From Sphingomonas sp. MA1305 (lineage in GTDB: Bacteria > Pseudomonadota > Alphaproteobacteria > Sphingomonadales > Sphingomonadaceae), in assembly GCF_016107325.1 (NCBI RefSeq), contig NZ_RCVT01000001.1, positions 682,001 through 746,000 of the forward strand: a stretch of DNA of 64,000 bases. The letters run 5' to 3'. Position 1 is the first letter of the stretch; each line of letters starts with the position of its first letter. The notes below the pieces were generated by a model, which saw only the letters and a program-made list of their open reading frames with translations, was not told the origin of the DNA and did no database searches. The position numbers and the translations under genes were made by a program. Positions 42,441-52,838 of the stretch are shown here, piece after piece.

Positions 42441-43064
42441 ATGACGGTCAAGGCTCGGCTCCTCTTCGCGCTGGCCGTGTTGTCTGCGGCGCCGACTGCG
42501 GTTCAGGCGCAGGAGGCGACCGCGCCGCTGCCGCGGGTGGCGCTCGACACCAGTGCCGGGCGGATCGTGATCGAGGTGGACAGACGGCATGCGCCGGTCA
42601 CCGCCGGCAATTTCCTGAAGTATGTCGCGGGCAAGCAGCTCGACGGCGTCGTCTTCTACCGCACCGTGAAGGTGGCCGACCGGTTCGGCTTCGTGCAGTT
42701 CGGCACCAATGGCGACCCCAAGCGGACGCTACCGCCGATCAAGCACGAGCCGACGACGCAGACCGGCCTGCATCATACCGAGGGGACCATTTCCGTCGCC
42801 CGCTTCGCGCCGGGCAAGGCGCGGGGCGACTTCACGATCAGCGTCGGCGATCAGAGCCCGTCGCTCGATGCCGATCCGAGCAAGCCTGGGGATAATCTGG
42901 GCTATGCCGCCTTCGGCCATGTCGTCGAAGGGATGGATGTGATCGTGAAGATCCTCGACGCGCCGGTGTCGCCGACCGCCACCGTCAACGGCTCGTTCAA
43001 GGGCGAGGTGCCGGCGCAGGCGGTCAAGGTCATCTCCGCCCGCCTTCTCCCCGCGACGTCATGA
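42441..43064 (+). CDS. Periplasmic cyclophilin-type peptidyl-prolyl isomerase
   Basis: A 207-residue protein with a signal peptide (MTVKARLLFALAVLSAAPTA, cleavage after VQA). The cyclophilin fold is seen in VALDTSAGRIVIEVDRRHAPVTAGNF and GVVFYRTVKVADR; the usual active-site FHRxxxxFM region here reads FYRTVKVADRFGF, so activity may be modified. The ATG at 42441 was preferred over the adjacent GTG. It lies 29 bases after gatB. Confidence 0.88.
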   Translation: MTVKARLLFALAVLSAAPTAVQAQEATAPLPRVALDTSAGRIVIEVDRRHAPVTAGNFLKYVAGKQLDGVVFYRTVKVADRFGFVQFGTNGDPKRTLPPIKHEPTTQTGLHHTEGTISVARFAPGKARGDFTISVGDQSPSLDADPSKPGDNLGYAAFGHVVEGMDVIVKILDAPVSPTATVNGSFKGEVPAQAVKVISARLLPATS

Positions 43065-43264
43065 CCTCTCATCAATCGGTTAGCTGGTGATAAGATTTGG
43101 GGTCTGCTGCGCTGGAGCGTAATAAAGCCTTGTCGCTGCCAAGACTTGCCGGCGCGAAGCTGGCCTGGTGATTTCATTTCGGTCATTTTGTGCACTGCCA
43201 ACCTTGATCGGGGACTTGCTCGTCTCGTAATTCAGTAGCGTATTCTTGGACGGGGGCGTCTGCG

Positions 43265-44044
43265 ATGCGCTATGGTCTCGCCGCTTGTGTGGCGATGCTA
43301 ATCTGCACTGCGCCGTGCATGGCGCAGGAGCGGGCGGCAACCCGGCAAGGTTTCGATCTCCCGCCCAACAGCGGCAAGACGATTCTGCTGATGCGGCCGG
43401 TGGTCAGCGTCGGCGCCCAGTCGATGGGCGGCCTGTTCGAACCGAACGGCGATTGGACCGAGACGGCGCGGCGTAACATCGTCGCGGCGCTGGCGGAGCG
43501 TCAGGAATTGCTCGGCAACAGGGTGGTGCCAGCGCCGGAAAGCTTTGGCGAGGATGCCCGACGGGCCGACGAATACGCCCGGCTGTTCGCCGCGGTGTCC
43601 CGCGCGGTGATCGACTATCAATTTTTCGTCGGCAATCGTTTGCCGACCAAGAAACGCGATAACAAGGTGGGCGTGTTCGACTGGTCGCTGGGCGACGGGG
43701 TGCGCGACCTGCCGGGTGCCAAAGACGCGGACTATGCGTTATTCATCTTCGACCGCGACGCCTATGGCTCGACCGGTCGCAAGATCCTGCAGGTCGTGGC
43801 GCTGCTCGGACCCGGCGTCGCGGTCAAATCGGGCGAACACGCAGGCTATGCCGGGCTCGTCGACCTGCGCACCGGTGACCTGCTGTGGCTCAATGCCGAT
43901 GCCGCCATGGGGGGCGACGTTCGCGATCCCGACGGCGCACGCAAGCGCGTGGCACAACTGCTCGAGGATTTTCCTGGCAGTGTCGCCCATGCTGCGCCGG
44001 CGACAGGTAAAGCGCCGGCTGCCGAAACGGAGACGCGGCCGTGA
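43265..44044 (+). CDS. Secreted hypothetical protein of an M48 operon
   Basis: A 259-residue exported protein (signal MRYGLAACVAMLICTAPCMA). Middle parts KTILLMRPVVSVGAQSMGG, DYALFIFDRDAYGSTGRKIL and GYAGLVDLRTGDLLWLN resemble the lipoprotein-like GUN4/TolB-style surface proteins only loosely; no family is assigned. The end overlaps the M48 protease start (GTGA), so it is co-translated with it. Confidence 0.75.
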   Translation: MRYGLAACVAMLICTAPCMAQERAATRQGFDLPPNSGKTILLMRPVVSVGAQSMGGLFEPNGDWTETARRNIVAALAERQELLGNRVVPAPESFGEDARRADEYARLFAAVSRAVIDYQFFVGNRLPTKKRDNKVGVFDWSLGDGVRDLPGAKDADYALFIFDRDAYGSTGRKILQVVALLGPGVAVKSGEHAGYAGLVDLRTGDLLWLNADAAMGGDVRDPDGARKRVAQLLEDFPGSVAHAAPATGKAPAAETETRP

Positions 44045-45291
44045 GCAAGGCGGTGACCTTGATGATTGCGACATTCGCGCTGGCAGCAACGGCGGCCGTC
44101 GCGGGCGTCATGCCAGCATGGGCCGGGCAAGGGGAGGATGTCGCCAGACCGGTGACCCGGCGCGCGCCGCCGCCGCCACCCTATGCCGGTGCCTACCAGC
44201 CGCAGGGCGCTGACGAGATCGGCCTGTGGCACGAGGCGGACGAAGACGAGGCGAGGCTCGCGCAGTCGACGCTCGTCATCCGTGACGAGGCGCTGACCGC
44301 CTATGTGCGTGGCGTGCTGTGTTCGGCGGTCGGCGCAGACCGGTGCAAGGCGGTGCGCCTCTACGTGATGCGGGTGCCGCTGTTCAATGCCAGCATGGCG
44401 CCGAACGGGACGATGCAGGTCTATTCCGGGCTGTTGCTGCGTGTCCGATCCGATGCCGAACTCGCGGCGGTGCTCGGGCATGAGTTTGGCCATTTTGAAA
44501 AGCGCCATTCGCTCAATGCCTTCAAGGCGAATCGGCGGGGCAGCGACGTGCTAAGCTGGGCGGTGGTGCTCGCCTCGATGGGCAGCCGGCAGACCGGGCG
44601 CAGCTTGGGCGACCTCAAATTGTCGGTGCTCGGTAGCCTGGCGAAATTCAGTCGCGACCAGGAACGCGAGGCGGACCTCATCGGTCTCGGTTATCTGAAT
44701 GCCAGCCTTCTGAAGGCGACAGCGGCGTCCCGCCTCTGGCGGACGTTGATCCTGGAGCAGGAGGCGTCGGCGGCCTATCGCGGCCTTCGCAAGCCGGACT
44801 TTACCCGCAGCGCCTTTTTCGCCTCGCACCCCGCCGAAGGGCAGCGGGTCAATTACCTGTACGCGCTGGCCGAGCCGGATGGAGACCGGCGCCGCGAGGA
44901 CGATGCGGGTTATGCCGCCGCACTGAAGCCGTGGCTGCCGCAATTCCTCGACGATCAGATCAAGCTCAATGATTTCGGTGCGAGCGACTTCATCATCAAT
45001 CACCTTGCCGAGGCGGGGTGGACGGCGCCGCTCTGGCGGGCGCGGGGAGACCTTTATCGGTTGCGGGGACAGCCGCGCGATCTGATGAACGCGGTGGATT
45101 TCTACACCAATGCCGCGAAGCTCGATCCTTCGCTGGCGGAAGCGCAACGGGGCCTGGGGCTGTCGCTGATCAAGACCGGCCGCAAGACCGAAGGGGCTGC
45201 TGCATTGCGTCGGTACGTTCAGATGAGCCCCGATGCGCCGGATGCCGGGATGATCGCGAGCGTATTGGCCTCGGTAGGGGAAACGGCATGA
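44041..45291 (+). CDS. M48 family metalloprotease with TPR tail
   Basis: A 416-residue protein with GTG start, a signal peptide (MSKAVTLMIATFALAATAAV) and a Pro-rich mature N-terminus. The zinc motif is LGHEFGHFEKRH (HExxH), and the third ligand is in READLIGL. C-terminal residues about 330-400 look like TPR repeats. It is similar to the periplasmic BepA/LoiP group that processes outer-membrane proteins; its partner may be the preceding gene. It overlaps the next gene by 4 bases (ATGA). Confidence 0.9.
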   Translation: MSKAVTLMIATFALAATAAVAGVMPAWAGQGEDVARPVTRRAPPPPPYAGAYQPQGADEIGLWHEADEDEARLAQSTLVIRDEALTAYVRGVLCSAVGADRCKAVRLYVMRVPLFNASMAPNGTMQVYSGLLLRVRSDAELAAVLGHEFGHFEKRHSLNAFKANRRGSDVLSWAVVLASMGSRQTGRSLGDLKLSVLGSLAKFSRDQEREADLIGLGYLNASLLKATAASRLWRTLILEQEASAAYRGLRKPDFTRSAFFASHPAEGQRVNYLYALAEPDGDRRREDDAGYAAALKPWLPQFLDDQIKLNDFGASDFIINHLAEAGWTAPLWRARGDLYRLRGQPRDLMNAVDFYTNAAKLDPSLAEAQRGLGLSLIKTGRKTEGAAALRRYVQMSPDAPDAGMIASVLASVGETA

Positions 45292-45926
45292 GCTTCGCGC
45301 GGTGGTGGCAGGCGACCCTCGCGGTCGCGCTTGCGTTGTCGGGGGCGCCGGTCCTGGCGGCGCATAGCCTCCGCGAGGCCGGCAAGACGGTGCAGGTGGC
45401 CGACTCGGCAATGTCGGTTACGCCGACGCGCGATTGGAACCGCCTCAGCGGCCGGCCCGGTCGGTATGCAGAAACCTGGACGCTGGACGGATCGCAACTG
45501 AACGACGTCAGCTTCTACGCCAATGTGCCCGCCGGCCAGCCGATCGTGCGCGCCCGCAATCGGCGACGCGACCCGCTTCCCTTGTTCCGCGCCGATATGC
45601 TGCTCGCCGATGTCCCGGAGCTGCTGGAGGGGACCTATCGAACCTACAAGCAGATCGGTAGCTTCTCGGTCACCGCATCATCGCCGGCACGGCTTCTCGG
45701 CCATGATGCCGTGCAATTTTCCTATGCCTATCTCGACGTGGACGAACTGCCGAGGCGAGGCGAGGCGATCGCCACGATCATCGACCGGCACCTCTACATG
45801 ATCACGTTCGACGCGCCGCGATTATATTTCTTCGATCGATCGATCGGTGATGTGCGCGCGTTGATCAACTCCTGCCGGCTGGGCACGGGGGAGAAGGGGG
45901 CTGAGGCTAAAGTGCACGCATCATAG
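45288..45926 (+). CDS. Exported hypothetical protein
   Basis: A 212-residue protein with a signal peptide (MSFARWWQATLAVALALSGA, cleavage after VLA). It has a beta-rich body with WNRLSGRPGRYAETWTLDG, a YRTYKQIGSF segment and LYMITFDAPRLYFFDR. No family was recognised. It is the last gene of the three-gene envelope operon; a long hairpin follows. Confidence 0.75.
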   Translation: MSFARWWQATLAVALALSGAPVLAAHSLREAGKTVQVADSAMSVTPTRDWNRLSGRPGRYAETWTLDGSQLNDVSFYANVPAGQPIVRARNRRRDPLPLFRADMLLADVPELLEGTYRTYKQIGSFSVTASSPARLLGHDAVQFSYAYLDVDELPRRGEAIATIIDRHLYMITFDAPRLYFFDRSIGDVRALINSCRLGTGEKGAEAKVHAS

Positions 45927-46101
45927 ATCGGCGCAGATTGGACCGGCCCGGCTCGGTAAAGGAAGACGGCGATCGCAAAGACCCGGAAGTCACTGCTTGT
46001 AAGGACGGACCGGATTGCGGTGGACATCAGCTAGGCCGTCCACGTCTGCGGACGATCCCGGCCCTCGCGAGGGATTGAGCCGCCGCACCCAGGCGAGGCG
46101 G

Positions 46102-46146
46102 GATATCAGAAGGGGGAGGCATCCTATGCCTCCCCCTTCTGATATC
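46102..46146. terminator. Perfect 21-bp inverted repeat, bidirectional terminator
   Basis: Arms 46102-46122 and 46126-46146 are perfectly complementary with a 3-nt spacer; each arm starts or ends in GATATC. The right arm overlaps the first two bases of the minus-strand stop codon of the next gene (46145-46147). The position between convergent genes suggests termination in both directions. Confidence 0.7.
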
Positions 46147-46396
46147 ATTGCTGGGTCAGGTCCTGATTCTTCACCTCGCCACCAGTTCCGCTGTTGCCGT
46201 CAAAGGCACCGGTGTCGGTGAAGCGCGACGGCTCCTCGCCGCCTTCGCCGCGGGCGACGGCGTCGCTACGCGCCTCCACGACCTGTTGGATGTCGCTGCG
46301 CGGGTCCTCGCGGCCGGCATCGGGCGGGCTGTCCGGATTGTCGTCGGGTGCGTCGCCGGGCAGGCTGTCGGGATGGGGATCGTTGGCGCTCATCAT
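46145..46396 (-). CDS. Small disordered acidic protein
   Basis: An 83-residue protein (MMSANDPHPDSLPGDAPDD...) dominated by Asp, Pro, Gly and Ser, so probably intrinsically disordered. GAGG lies a few bases upstream of the ATG. No family was recognised. It follows the 46406-46567 gene on the same strand after a gap of 9 bases, suggesting a two-gene unit. Confidence 0.6.
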   Translation of the reverse strand: MMSANDPHPDSLPGDAPDDNPDSPPDAGREDPRSDIQQVVEARSDAVARGEGGEEPSRFTDTGAFDGNSGTGGEVKNQDLTQQ

Positions 46397-46405
46397 AGCC
46401 TCGTG

Positions 46406-46567
46406 TCAGATTTCTGCCGGATTTTGCGTGCCGGGGTCGCCGGCGGGCATGCCTGGCGAGGGCTGATCGATGTCAGGCCCGGGCGGCGTGATCTCCGGCG
46501 GCGGGCTGTCGGGTTGCACCGGCTGGCTGGGTTGGGCGGGGACTTCGGGCGGCGGCTGCGTGGCCAT
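46406..46567 (-). CDS. Small Pro-rich protein
   Basis: A 53-residue protein (MATQPPPEVPAQPSQPVQPD...) with a good ribosome-binding site (GGAGAG, about 7 bases before the ATG). Almost half of it is Pro or Gln, so it is disordered. Function unknown. The proper Shine-Dalgarno sequence and close spacing to the next small gene support a real gene. Confidence 0.6.
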   Translation of the reverse strand: MATQPPPEVPAQPSQPVQPDSPPPEITPPGPDIDQPSPGMPAGDPGTQNPAEI

Positions 46568-46676
46568 GATATGCTCTCCTTCCCGCATTCAACGCCGCGT
46601 GAACGCGCGAAGTTGCCTCGCGCTTGCGCCTTTGCGCCATGCTGATATAGACGCGCGCCCAACGGCGGGTCCTTAT

Positions 46677-46761
46677 GCGGGCGTGGCGGAACTGGTAGAC
46701 GCGCTGGATTTAGGTTCCAGTATCGCAAGATGTGGGGGTTCGAGTCCCTTCGCCCGCACCA
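46677..46761 (+). tRNA. tRNA-Leu (UAG)
   Basis: An 85-nt class II tRNA with perfect acceptor stem GCGGGCG/CGCCCGC, D arm GGTAGACGC, anticodon stem CTGGA/TCCAG with loop TTTAGGT (anticodon UAG, decoding CUN), a long variable arm, T loop TTCGAGT and an encoded CCA. It lies 70 bases upstream of tig. Confidence 0.97.
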
Positions 46762-46831
46762 GTCCCGCCGCCAGTGGCGGGACCGGAAGCCTCAAAGAAT
46801 TCACGCATTTTCTCCAGATCGAAGGCCCAAG

Positions 46832-48523
46832 ATGCAGACTGTCGAGACGTTGAACGAGGGGCTGAAGCGCGCCTACACGCTGACCATCACCGCCAAGGAC
46901 ATCGATGCCAAGGTCGACGCCGAAGTAAAGCGCGTCGCGCCGCAGGTGCGGATGCCCGGCTTCCGCCCCGGCAAGGTCCCGGCAAATCTCGTGCGCAAGA
47001 TGCACGGCGAGGCGCTCGCCGCCGACGCGCTGAACAGCGCGATCCAGCAAGGCGTGCAGCAGCTGATTGCCGACAAGAACCTGCGTCCCGCGATGCAGCC
47101 TTCGGTCGAGCTGAACGAGGATTATGCCCCGGGCAAGGATGCCGAGGTCAAGGTGGAGCTGGAAGTGCTGCCGAGCGTCCCGGCGCCGGCGATCGACGCG
47201 CTGAAGCTCGAGCGTTTGACCGTGCCGGTCGGTGAGGAGTTGGTGGACGAGCAGCTGCAGAAGTTCGCCGACCAGTCGAAGCGCTGGGACGATGCCGGCG
47301 ACAAGGCGGCCGAGATGGGCGACCTGGTCACCGTCGATTTCGTCGGCAAGACCAGTGACGGCGTTGCGTTCGACGGCGGCACCGGCACCGACATGGGCGT
47401 CGAGCTTGGTTCGGGCCGCCTGATCCCGGGGTTCGAGGATCAGCTCGTCGGCGTGAAGGCCGGTGAGGAAAAGATGCTCCACGTCACCTTCCCCGAGGAT
47501 TACGGCACCGCCAACCTGGCCGGCCAGCCGGCGACGTTCGACATCACCGTCAAGTCGGTGAAGACCGCGGGCGAGAGCGCGATCGACGAGGACCTGGCCA
47601 AGAACCTGGGTCTGGAAAGCCTCGAGCAGCTGCGCGGCCTGATCAAGGGGCAGATCGAGCAGGAGCATAACGGTCTCACCCGCACGCACATGAAGCGCAA
47701 GCTGCTCGACCAGCTGGCGGAGGGCCACGATTTCGAGGTCCCGCCGTCGATGGTCGAGGCCGAGTTCCAGCAGATCTGGCACCAGCTCGAGCATGAGGCG
47801 AGCCACGAGGAAGACCCGCAGGCGGCGCTGGCCGAGATGGAAGCCGAGCGCGACGATTATCGTAAGATCGCCGAGCGTCGGGTGCGCCTCGGCCTGCTGC
47901 TGTCGGAGATTGGCCAGGCGAACGGCGTCGAGATCAGCAATCAGGAGATGAACCGCCTGATCGCCCAGGCTGCGCAGCAGTACGGCCCGGAAGATCGTCA
48001 GCGATTCATCCAGTACGTCCAGCAGGAGCCGATGGCGGCCGCCCAGCTGCGCGCACCGCTGTATGAGGACAAGGTCGTCGACTTCCTGTTCGATAAGGCC
48101 GAGATCACCGACCGCGAGGCGACCCGCGAGGAGCTGGAGGCGGCGATCGAGAGCGAGGACGGTTTCGCGACCGGCACGCACACCCACGACCACGACAATC
48201 CCAAGCCGCGCAAGTCGGCGAAGAAGGCGGACGCTGCCGAGGGTGAGGCCAAGCCCGCGAAGAAGGCGGCTGCCAAGAAGCCGGCCGCCAAGGGCGAGGA
48301 CGCCGGCGCGGTGGAGGCTCCGGCTGGCGAGGCCGAGGCGGAAGCCGCTCCGGCCAAGAAGCCGCGCGCCAAGAAGGCCGCTGCTCCGGTCGAGGCGGAG
48401 ACGCAGGTGACCGAGGCATCGCCGGTCGCGGCCGAAGCCGCGGAGGGCACCGAGGCCGCCGACGCGGCGCCGGCCAAGAAGCCGCGCGCGAAGAAGGCCG
48501 CCGCGCCGAAGGCCGAGGGCTGA
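46832..48523 (+). CDS. tig: Trigger factor with long Lys/Ala-rich tail
   Basis: A 563-residue protein against about 430-470 for most trigger factors. The ribosome-binding N-terminal domain (MQTVETLNEGLKRAY...) has FRPGKVP near residue 50, the PPIase domain starts near 150 (DLVTVDFVGKTSDG), and C-terminal chaperone arms run to about residue 445. The extra about 110 residues are low complexity, Lys/Ala/Glu, with PAKKPRAKKAAAP occurring twice. The start was chosen on the family N-terminus. Nearest partners are clpP and clpX downstream, the classic tig-clpP-clpX order. Confidence 0.96.
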   Translation: MQTVETLNEGLKRAYTLTITAKDIDAKVDAEVKRVAPQVRMPGFRPGKVPANLVRKMHGEALAADALNSAIQQGVQQLIADKNLRPAMQPSVELNEDYAPGKDAEVKVELEVLPSVPAPAIDALKLERLTVPVGEELVDEQLQKFADQSKRWDDAGDKAAEMGDLVTVDFVGKTSDGVAFDGGTGTDMGVELGSGRLIPGFEDQLVGVKAGEEKMLHVTFPEDYGTANLAGQPATFDITVKSVKTAGESAIDEDLAKNLGLESLEQLRGLIKGQIEQEHNGLTRTHMKRKLLDQLAEGHDFEVPPSMVEAEFQQIWHQLEHEASHEEDPQAALAEMEAERDDYRKIAERRVRLGLLLSEIGQANGVEISNQEMNRLIAQAAQQYGPEDRQRFIQYVQQEPMAAAQLRAPLYEDKVVDFLFDKAEITDREATREELEAAIESEDGFATGTHTHDHDNPKPRKSAKKADAAEGEAKPAKKAAAKKPAAKGEDAGAVEAPAGEAEAEAAPAKKPRAKKAAAPVEAETQVTEASPVAAEAAEGTEAADAAPAKKPRAKKAAAPKAEG

Positions 48524-48683
48524 GTAAAACGGGGAGGGCACGGGCTCTCCCCATTCGTCAGCCGGGCAGAAGCCGGGATCCACGGACGCGCGTCATGCGG
48601 TCGGAGCATCACGGTCGGTCTACATCCAGGGGGCCCGGCGCCCGCCGTGATGACGGGTGTCTGGGGCCATCGTTAAACCCGCA

Positions 48684-48776
48684 CGTCATCCCGCAAAGGC
48701 GGGGATCCAGACGCGCAGGTCTCACGATGGCATCGGGCGTTAGCGTTTCTGGCTTCCCGCCTGCGCGGGAATGACG
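48684..48776. repeat. Palindromic intergenic repeat, tig-GT2 gap
   Basis: CGTCATCCCGCAAAGGCGGGG on the left mirrors TTCCCGCCTGCGCGGGAATG and ACG on the right, enclosing about 50 bases. It is the same family as the elements in the ilv cluster. A decayed partial copy lies at about 48555-48655, so most of the 306-base gap (48524-48829) is repeat-derived. Confidence 0.7.
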
Positions 48777-48829
48777 TTTAAGGTCGCGGCGGGGCGTTGC
48801 GCCCCCAGGCGACAATAGGGGGCAGTGAA

Positions 48830-49762
48830 GTGACGCAGCCACGGATCGCAGTGCTGCTGCCCTGCTATAACGAGGAAGCCGCGATCGCGCAGACGGTGGC
48901 TGGCTTCCGCGCCGCACTGCCCGGGGCCACCGTCTACGTCTACGACAACAACTCGCGCGACCGCACTGTCGAAGTTGCGCGCAGAGCCGGCGCCGTCGTC
49001 CGCCGCGAGCGCATCCAGGGCAAGGGCAATGTCGTGCGGCGGATGTTCGCCGACGTCGACGCCGACGTCTATGTCATGGCGGATGGCGACGCTACCTATG
49101 ATGCGGCTTCCGCGCCCGCGCTGGTCGCGCGGCTGATCGAGGAACAGGCCGACATGATCGTCGGCAGCCGGATCAGTCAGATGCAGGAAAGCTACCGCCG
49201 CGGCCACCGCTTCGGCAATGCGCTGCTCACCGGCATGCTGGCGCGCCTGTTCGGGCGCAGTTTCACCGACATCCTGTCGGGCTATCGCGTCTTCTCGCGG
49301 CGCTTCGTGAAGAGCTTTCCGTCGCTCTCCGCCGGCTTCGAGATCGAGACGGAGATCAGCGTCCACGCCCTTGAACTCAAAATGCCCGTGGCGGAGGTCG
49401 AGACCCCGTATTTCGCGCGGCCCGAAGGCTCGGCGTCGAAGCTCAGCACCTATTCCGACGGCTGGCGCATCCTGCGCACGATCGTGACGCTGTACCGCAT
49501 TGAGCGACCGTTGCTGTTCTTCGGCGCGATCGCCGCGGTGCTGGCGCTGCTGGCGCTCGCGCTCGGCGTGCCGCTGGCGATCACCTACATGCAGACGCAC
49601 CTTGTGCCGCGCTTCCCGACCGCGATCCTGATCACCGGACTGATGATCGTCGCCGCGCTATGCTGGTTCGCCGGGCTGATCCTCGACACCGTGGTGCGCG
49701 GCCGGCGCGAGGTGCGACGTCTCGCCTATCTGGCGCTGCCCGCGCCCGGCAACGGGGCTTGA
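48830..49762 (+). CDS. GT2 family glycosyltransferase
   Basis: A 310-residue protein. The GTG start follows GGGGGC, giving [19 protein letters not shown]. The GT-A fold has [22 protein letters not shown] (DxD-like metal site), [13 protein letters not shown] and [14 protein letters not shown]; two C-terminal membrane helices lie at about 235-290. This is the dolichol-phosphate-mannose/undecaprenyl glucosyltransferase-like group. The acceptor is unknown. Confidence 0.9.
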   Translation: MTQPRIAVLLPCYNEEAAIAQTVAGFRAALPGATVYVYDNNSRDRTVEVARRAGAVVRRERIQGKGNVVRRMFADVDADVYVMADGDATYDAASAPALVARLIEEQADMIVGSRISQMQESYRRGHRFGNALLTGMLARLFGRSFTDILSGYRVFSRRFVKSFPSLSAGFEIETEISVHALELKMPVAEVETPYFARPEGSASKLSTYSDGWRILRTIVTLYRIERPLLFFGAIAAVLALLALALGVPLAITYMQTHLVPRFPTAILITGLMIVAALCWFAGLILDTVVRGRREVRRLAYLALPAPGNGA

Positions 49763-49786
49763 ACTGTCCGGGGCAAGCGCCGATGT
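49758..49786 (+). promoter_or_regulatory. Candidate heat-shock (RpoH) promoter of clpP
   Basis: CTTGAA (49758-49763), 16 bases, then CCGATGT (49780-49786) fits the alphaproteobacterial sigma-32 consensus CTTGAA-N16-CCCATNT with one mismatch in the -10. It lies 31 bases before the clpP ATG. Confidence 0.5.
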
Positions 49787-49817
49787 TGGCGGCCTCAAGG
49801 GCATAAGAGAGATTTCC

Positions 49818-50507
49818 ATGCACAATCCGTTCGAGACCGGTGATTTCGCGAACCATCTGGGGCGCGCAGGCCTTGGCTTGCAGCAGACCCAGGCTGGGCT
49901 CGTGCCGATCGTCATCGAACAGTCGAACCGCGGCGAGCGTTCGTTCGACATCTTCAGCCGCCTGCTCCGCGAGCGGATCATCTTCGTGACCGGCGGTGTC
50001 GAGGACGGCATGGCCAGCCTGATCACCGCGCAGCTGCTCTTCCTCGAGTCCGAGAACCCGAAGAAGGACATCTTCATGTACATCAACTCGCCGGGCGGTG
50101 TCGTCACGGCGGGCATGGCGATCCACGACACCATGCAGTACATCCGGCCGCGCGTCGGCACGGTCTGCATCGGCCAGGCCGCTTCGATGGGCAGCTTCCT
50201 GCTGGCCTCGGGTGAGCCGGGGATGCGCATCGCGCTGACCAACGCCCGGATCATGATCCACCAGCCGTCGGGCGGCGCACAGGGCATGGCCTCGGACATC
50301 GAGATTCAGGCCAAGGAAATCCTGCGTATCCGCAAGCGGATGAACGATCTGTACGCCCAGTACACCGGCCAGCCGCTCGAGGAGATCGAGCGGCGCATGG
50401 ATCGCGACACGTTCCTCGAGGCGCATGAGGCGAAGGAATTCGGCCTGGTCGACGAGGTGTTCGATAAGCGTCCGACGCCGAGCGAAGAGGTTCAGCAGGC
50501 CGCCTGA
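49818..50507 (+). CDS. clpP: ATP-dependent Clp protease proteolytic subunit
   Basis: A 229-residue protein. The catalytic Ser is in [11 protein letters not shown] and the catalytic His in [31 protein letters not shown] is the conserved N-terminal loop. It forms the tetradecameric chamber with ClpX. AGAGAG precedes the ATG; a heat-shock-like promoter lies upstream. It is followed by clpX after 133 bases. Confidence 0.98.
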   Translation: MHNPFETGDFANHLGRAGLGLQQTQAGLVPIVIEQSNRGERSFDIFSRLLRERIIFVTGGVEDGMASLITAQLLFLESENPKKDIFMYINSPGGVVTAGMAIHDTMQYIRPRVGTVCIGQAASMGSFLLASGEPGMRIALTNARIMIHQPSGGAQGMASDIEIQAKEILRIRKRMNDLYAQYTGQPLEEIERRMDRDTFLEAHEAKEFGLVDEVFDKRPTPSEEVQQAA

Positions 50508-50640
50508 TCCGGTCTGGCCGGGGCGGGCATGCGCCGGCCCGAGACCGTTAGGGACGTTTGGGCGTTGTGGTTTGCGTACCGGCCGGGTTACCATGCCCGG
50601 CCTCACCAGCGGAGATGACCTCCGCGACAAGGAAGTGTGA

Positions 50641-51906
<1,266 letters not shown>

Positions 51907-51933
51907 TTTGATCGTCTTGCTCGGGATCGTTGA

Positions 51934-51962
51934 GGGCGTCGCGCGAGCGGCGCCCTTTTCGT
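51934..51962 (+). terminator. Rho-independent terminator after clpX
   Basis: GGGCGTCGC (51934-51942), tetraloop GCGA, GCGGCGCCC (51947-51955), then TTTTCGTTTT. A strong GNRA-type hairpin 28 bases past the clpX stop. Confidence 0.85.
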
Positions 51963-52032
51963 TTTCGGAAGATTTTCGGCGTGAAAATGGCTGTCGTCCG
52001 CCGGTGAGACGTCACGCGTGGCCGACGCCAGG

Positions 52033-52206
52033 CTATCGACCGCGGGCCGCCACTTCAACGAGCACGGCGGTGGAGAGCAGGATGCTCGCCACCAATCCAC
52101 CGATGGCGAGCAGCGCGGCGGGCGTGATCGCGGCCTCGGCATGGAGGCCCCGTTTGCGGTGCCAGGCGATCGACACCGTGGCGGGGCGGGAAAGATCGGG
52201 CGTCAT
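52033..52206 (-). CDS. Small single-helix membrane protein
   Basis: A 57-residue protein on the minus strand: MTPDLSRPATVSIAWHRKRG, then ITPAALLAIGGLVASILLST as one membrane helix, ending EVAARGR. A basic N-terminus before the helix predicts N-in orientation. No family was recognised; it is divergent from the CPBP gene, with 34 bases between the start codons. Confidence 0.55.
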   Translation of the reverse strand: MTPDLSRPATVSIAWHRKRGLHAEAAITPAALLAIGGLVASILLSTAVLVEVAARGR

Positions 52207-52240
52207 CGCGCATTAACGCCTGCCGCGCCATGACGGGCAC

Positions 52241-52792
52241 ATGATGGAGCATGCGATGATCGACGCGACGATCGAAGGCGAGGCGCCGCTCAGCCCTGCA
52301 TGGCAGGCCGGGCGCGGACCACTCGCCCTTCTTCCGGCCGCATTGTTCCGTGACCGCAGGCCATGGCTGGCGATCCTCGTCGCTTGGCTGCTGGCACTGA
52401 GCGTCAGTGTCGTGATCGGCTTTGTCCTCACCCGTATCGCGCCCGGTGGGGCGGGGCCCGAACTGGGGGAGGCACCGCCCGCCGTCTTGTGGGGCATGAT
52501 CGCGCTGTTCAGTCCGATCACCGAAACGCTGCTGATGGCCGGCGGTCTCGAAGTCCTGCGGCGGTTGCTGAAACCCTGGCAGGCCGTGCTTGCCAGCGCG
52601 GCAACATGGGGTGTGCTGCACAGCCTGATGGCGCCGCTATGGGGTGCGGTGATCTGGTGGCCGTTCCTGATCTTCTCGACGCTGTACATGACGTGGCGGC
52701 CACGCGGCTTCTGGCGGGCGGCCGGGATCGTAATGCTGGTGCACATCCTGCAGAACGCGGGACCTGCCACGGCGATCGTACTGGGGCGGTGA
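52241..52792 (+). CDS. CPBP (Rce1-like) intramembrane protease family protein
   Basis: A 183-residue membrane protein. CPBP motifs are partly conserved: SPITETLLMAGGLEV (Glu of motif 1), ATWGVLHSLM (His of motif 2) and MLVHILQNAG (His/Asn of motif 3). Such proteins process prenylated or bacteriocin-related substrates or give phage-abortive phenotypes; here the function is unknown. Several ATGs at 52241-52256 could be the start. The second Glu of the usual EExxxR is not present. Confidence 0.75.
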   Translation: MMEHAMIDATIEGEAPLSPAWQAGRGPLALLPAALFRDRRPWLAILVAWLLALSVSVVIGFVLTRIAPGGAGPELGEAPPAVLWGMIALFSPITETLLMAGGLEVLRRLLKPWQAVLASAATWGVLHSLMAPLWGAVIWWPFLIFSTLYMTWRPRGFWRAAGIVMLVHILQNAGPATAIVLGR

Positions 52793-52799
52793 CCTGCCT

Positions 52800-52827
52800 C
52801 GCCACCCCGGCGGGGGCCGGGGTGGCG
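52800..52827. terminator. Bidirectional hairpin terminator
   Basis: CGCCACCCCGGC (52800-52811) and GCCGGGGTGGCG (52816-52827) form a perfect 12-bp stem with a 4-nt loop between the convergent CPBP and manganese catalase genes. Confidence 0.75.
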
Positions 52828-52838
52828 AAGGCGGATCG

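Noticed and set aside
46673..48583. A 636-residue minus-strand frame opposite tig
   Set aside because: Leu/Arg-rich shadow of trigger factor.
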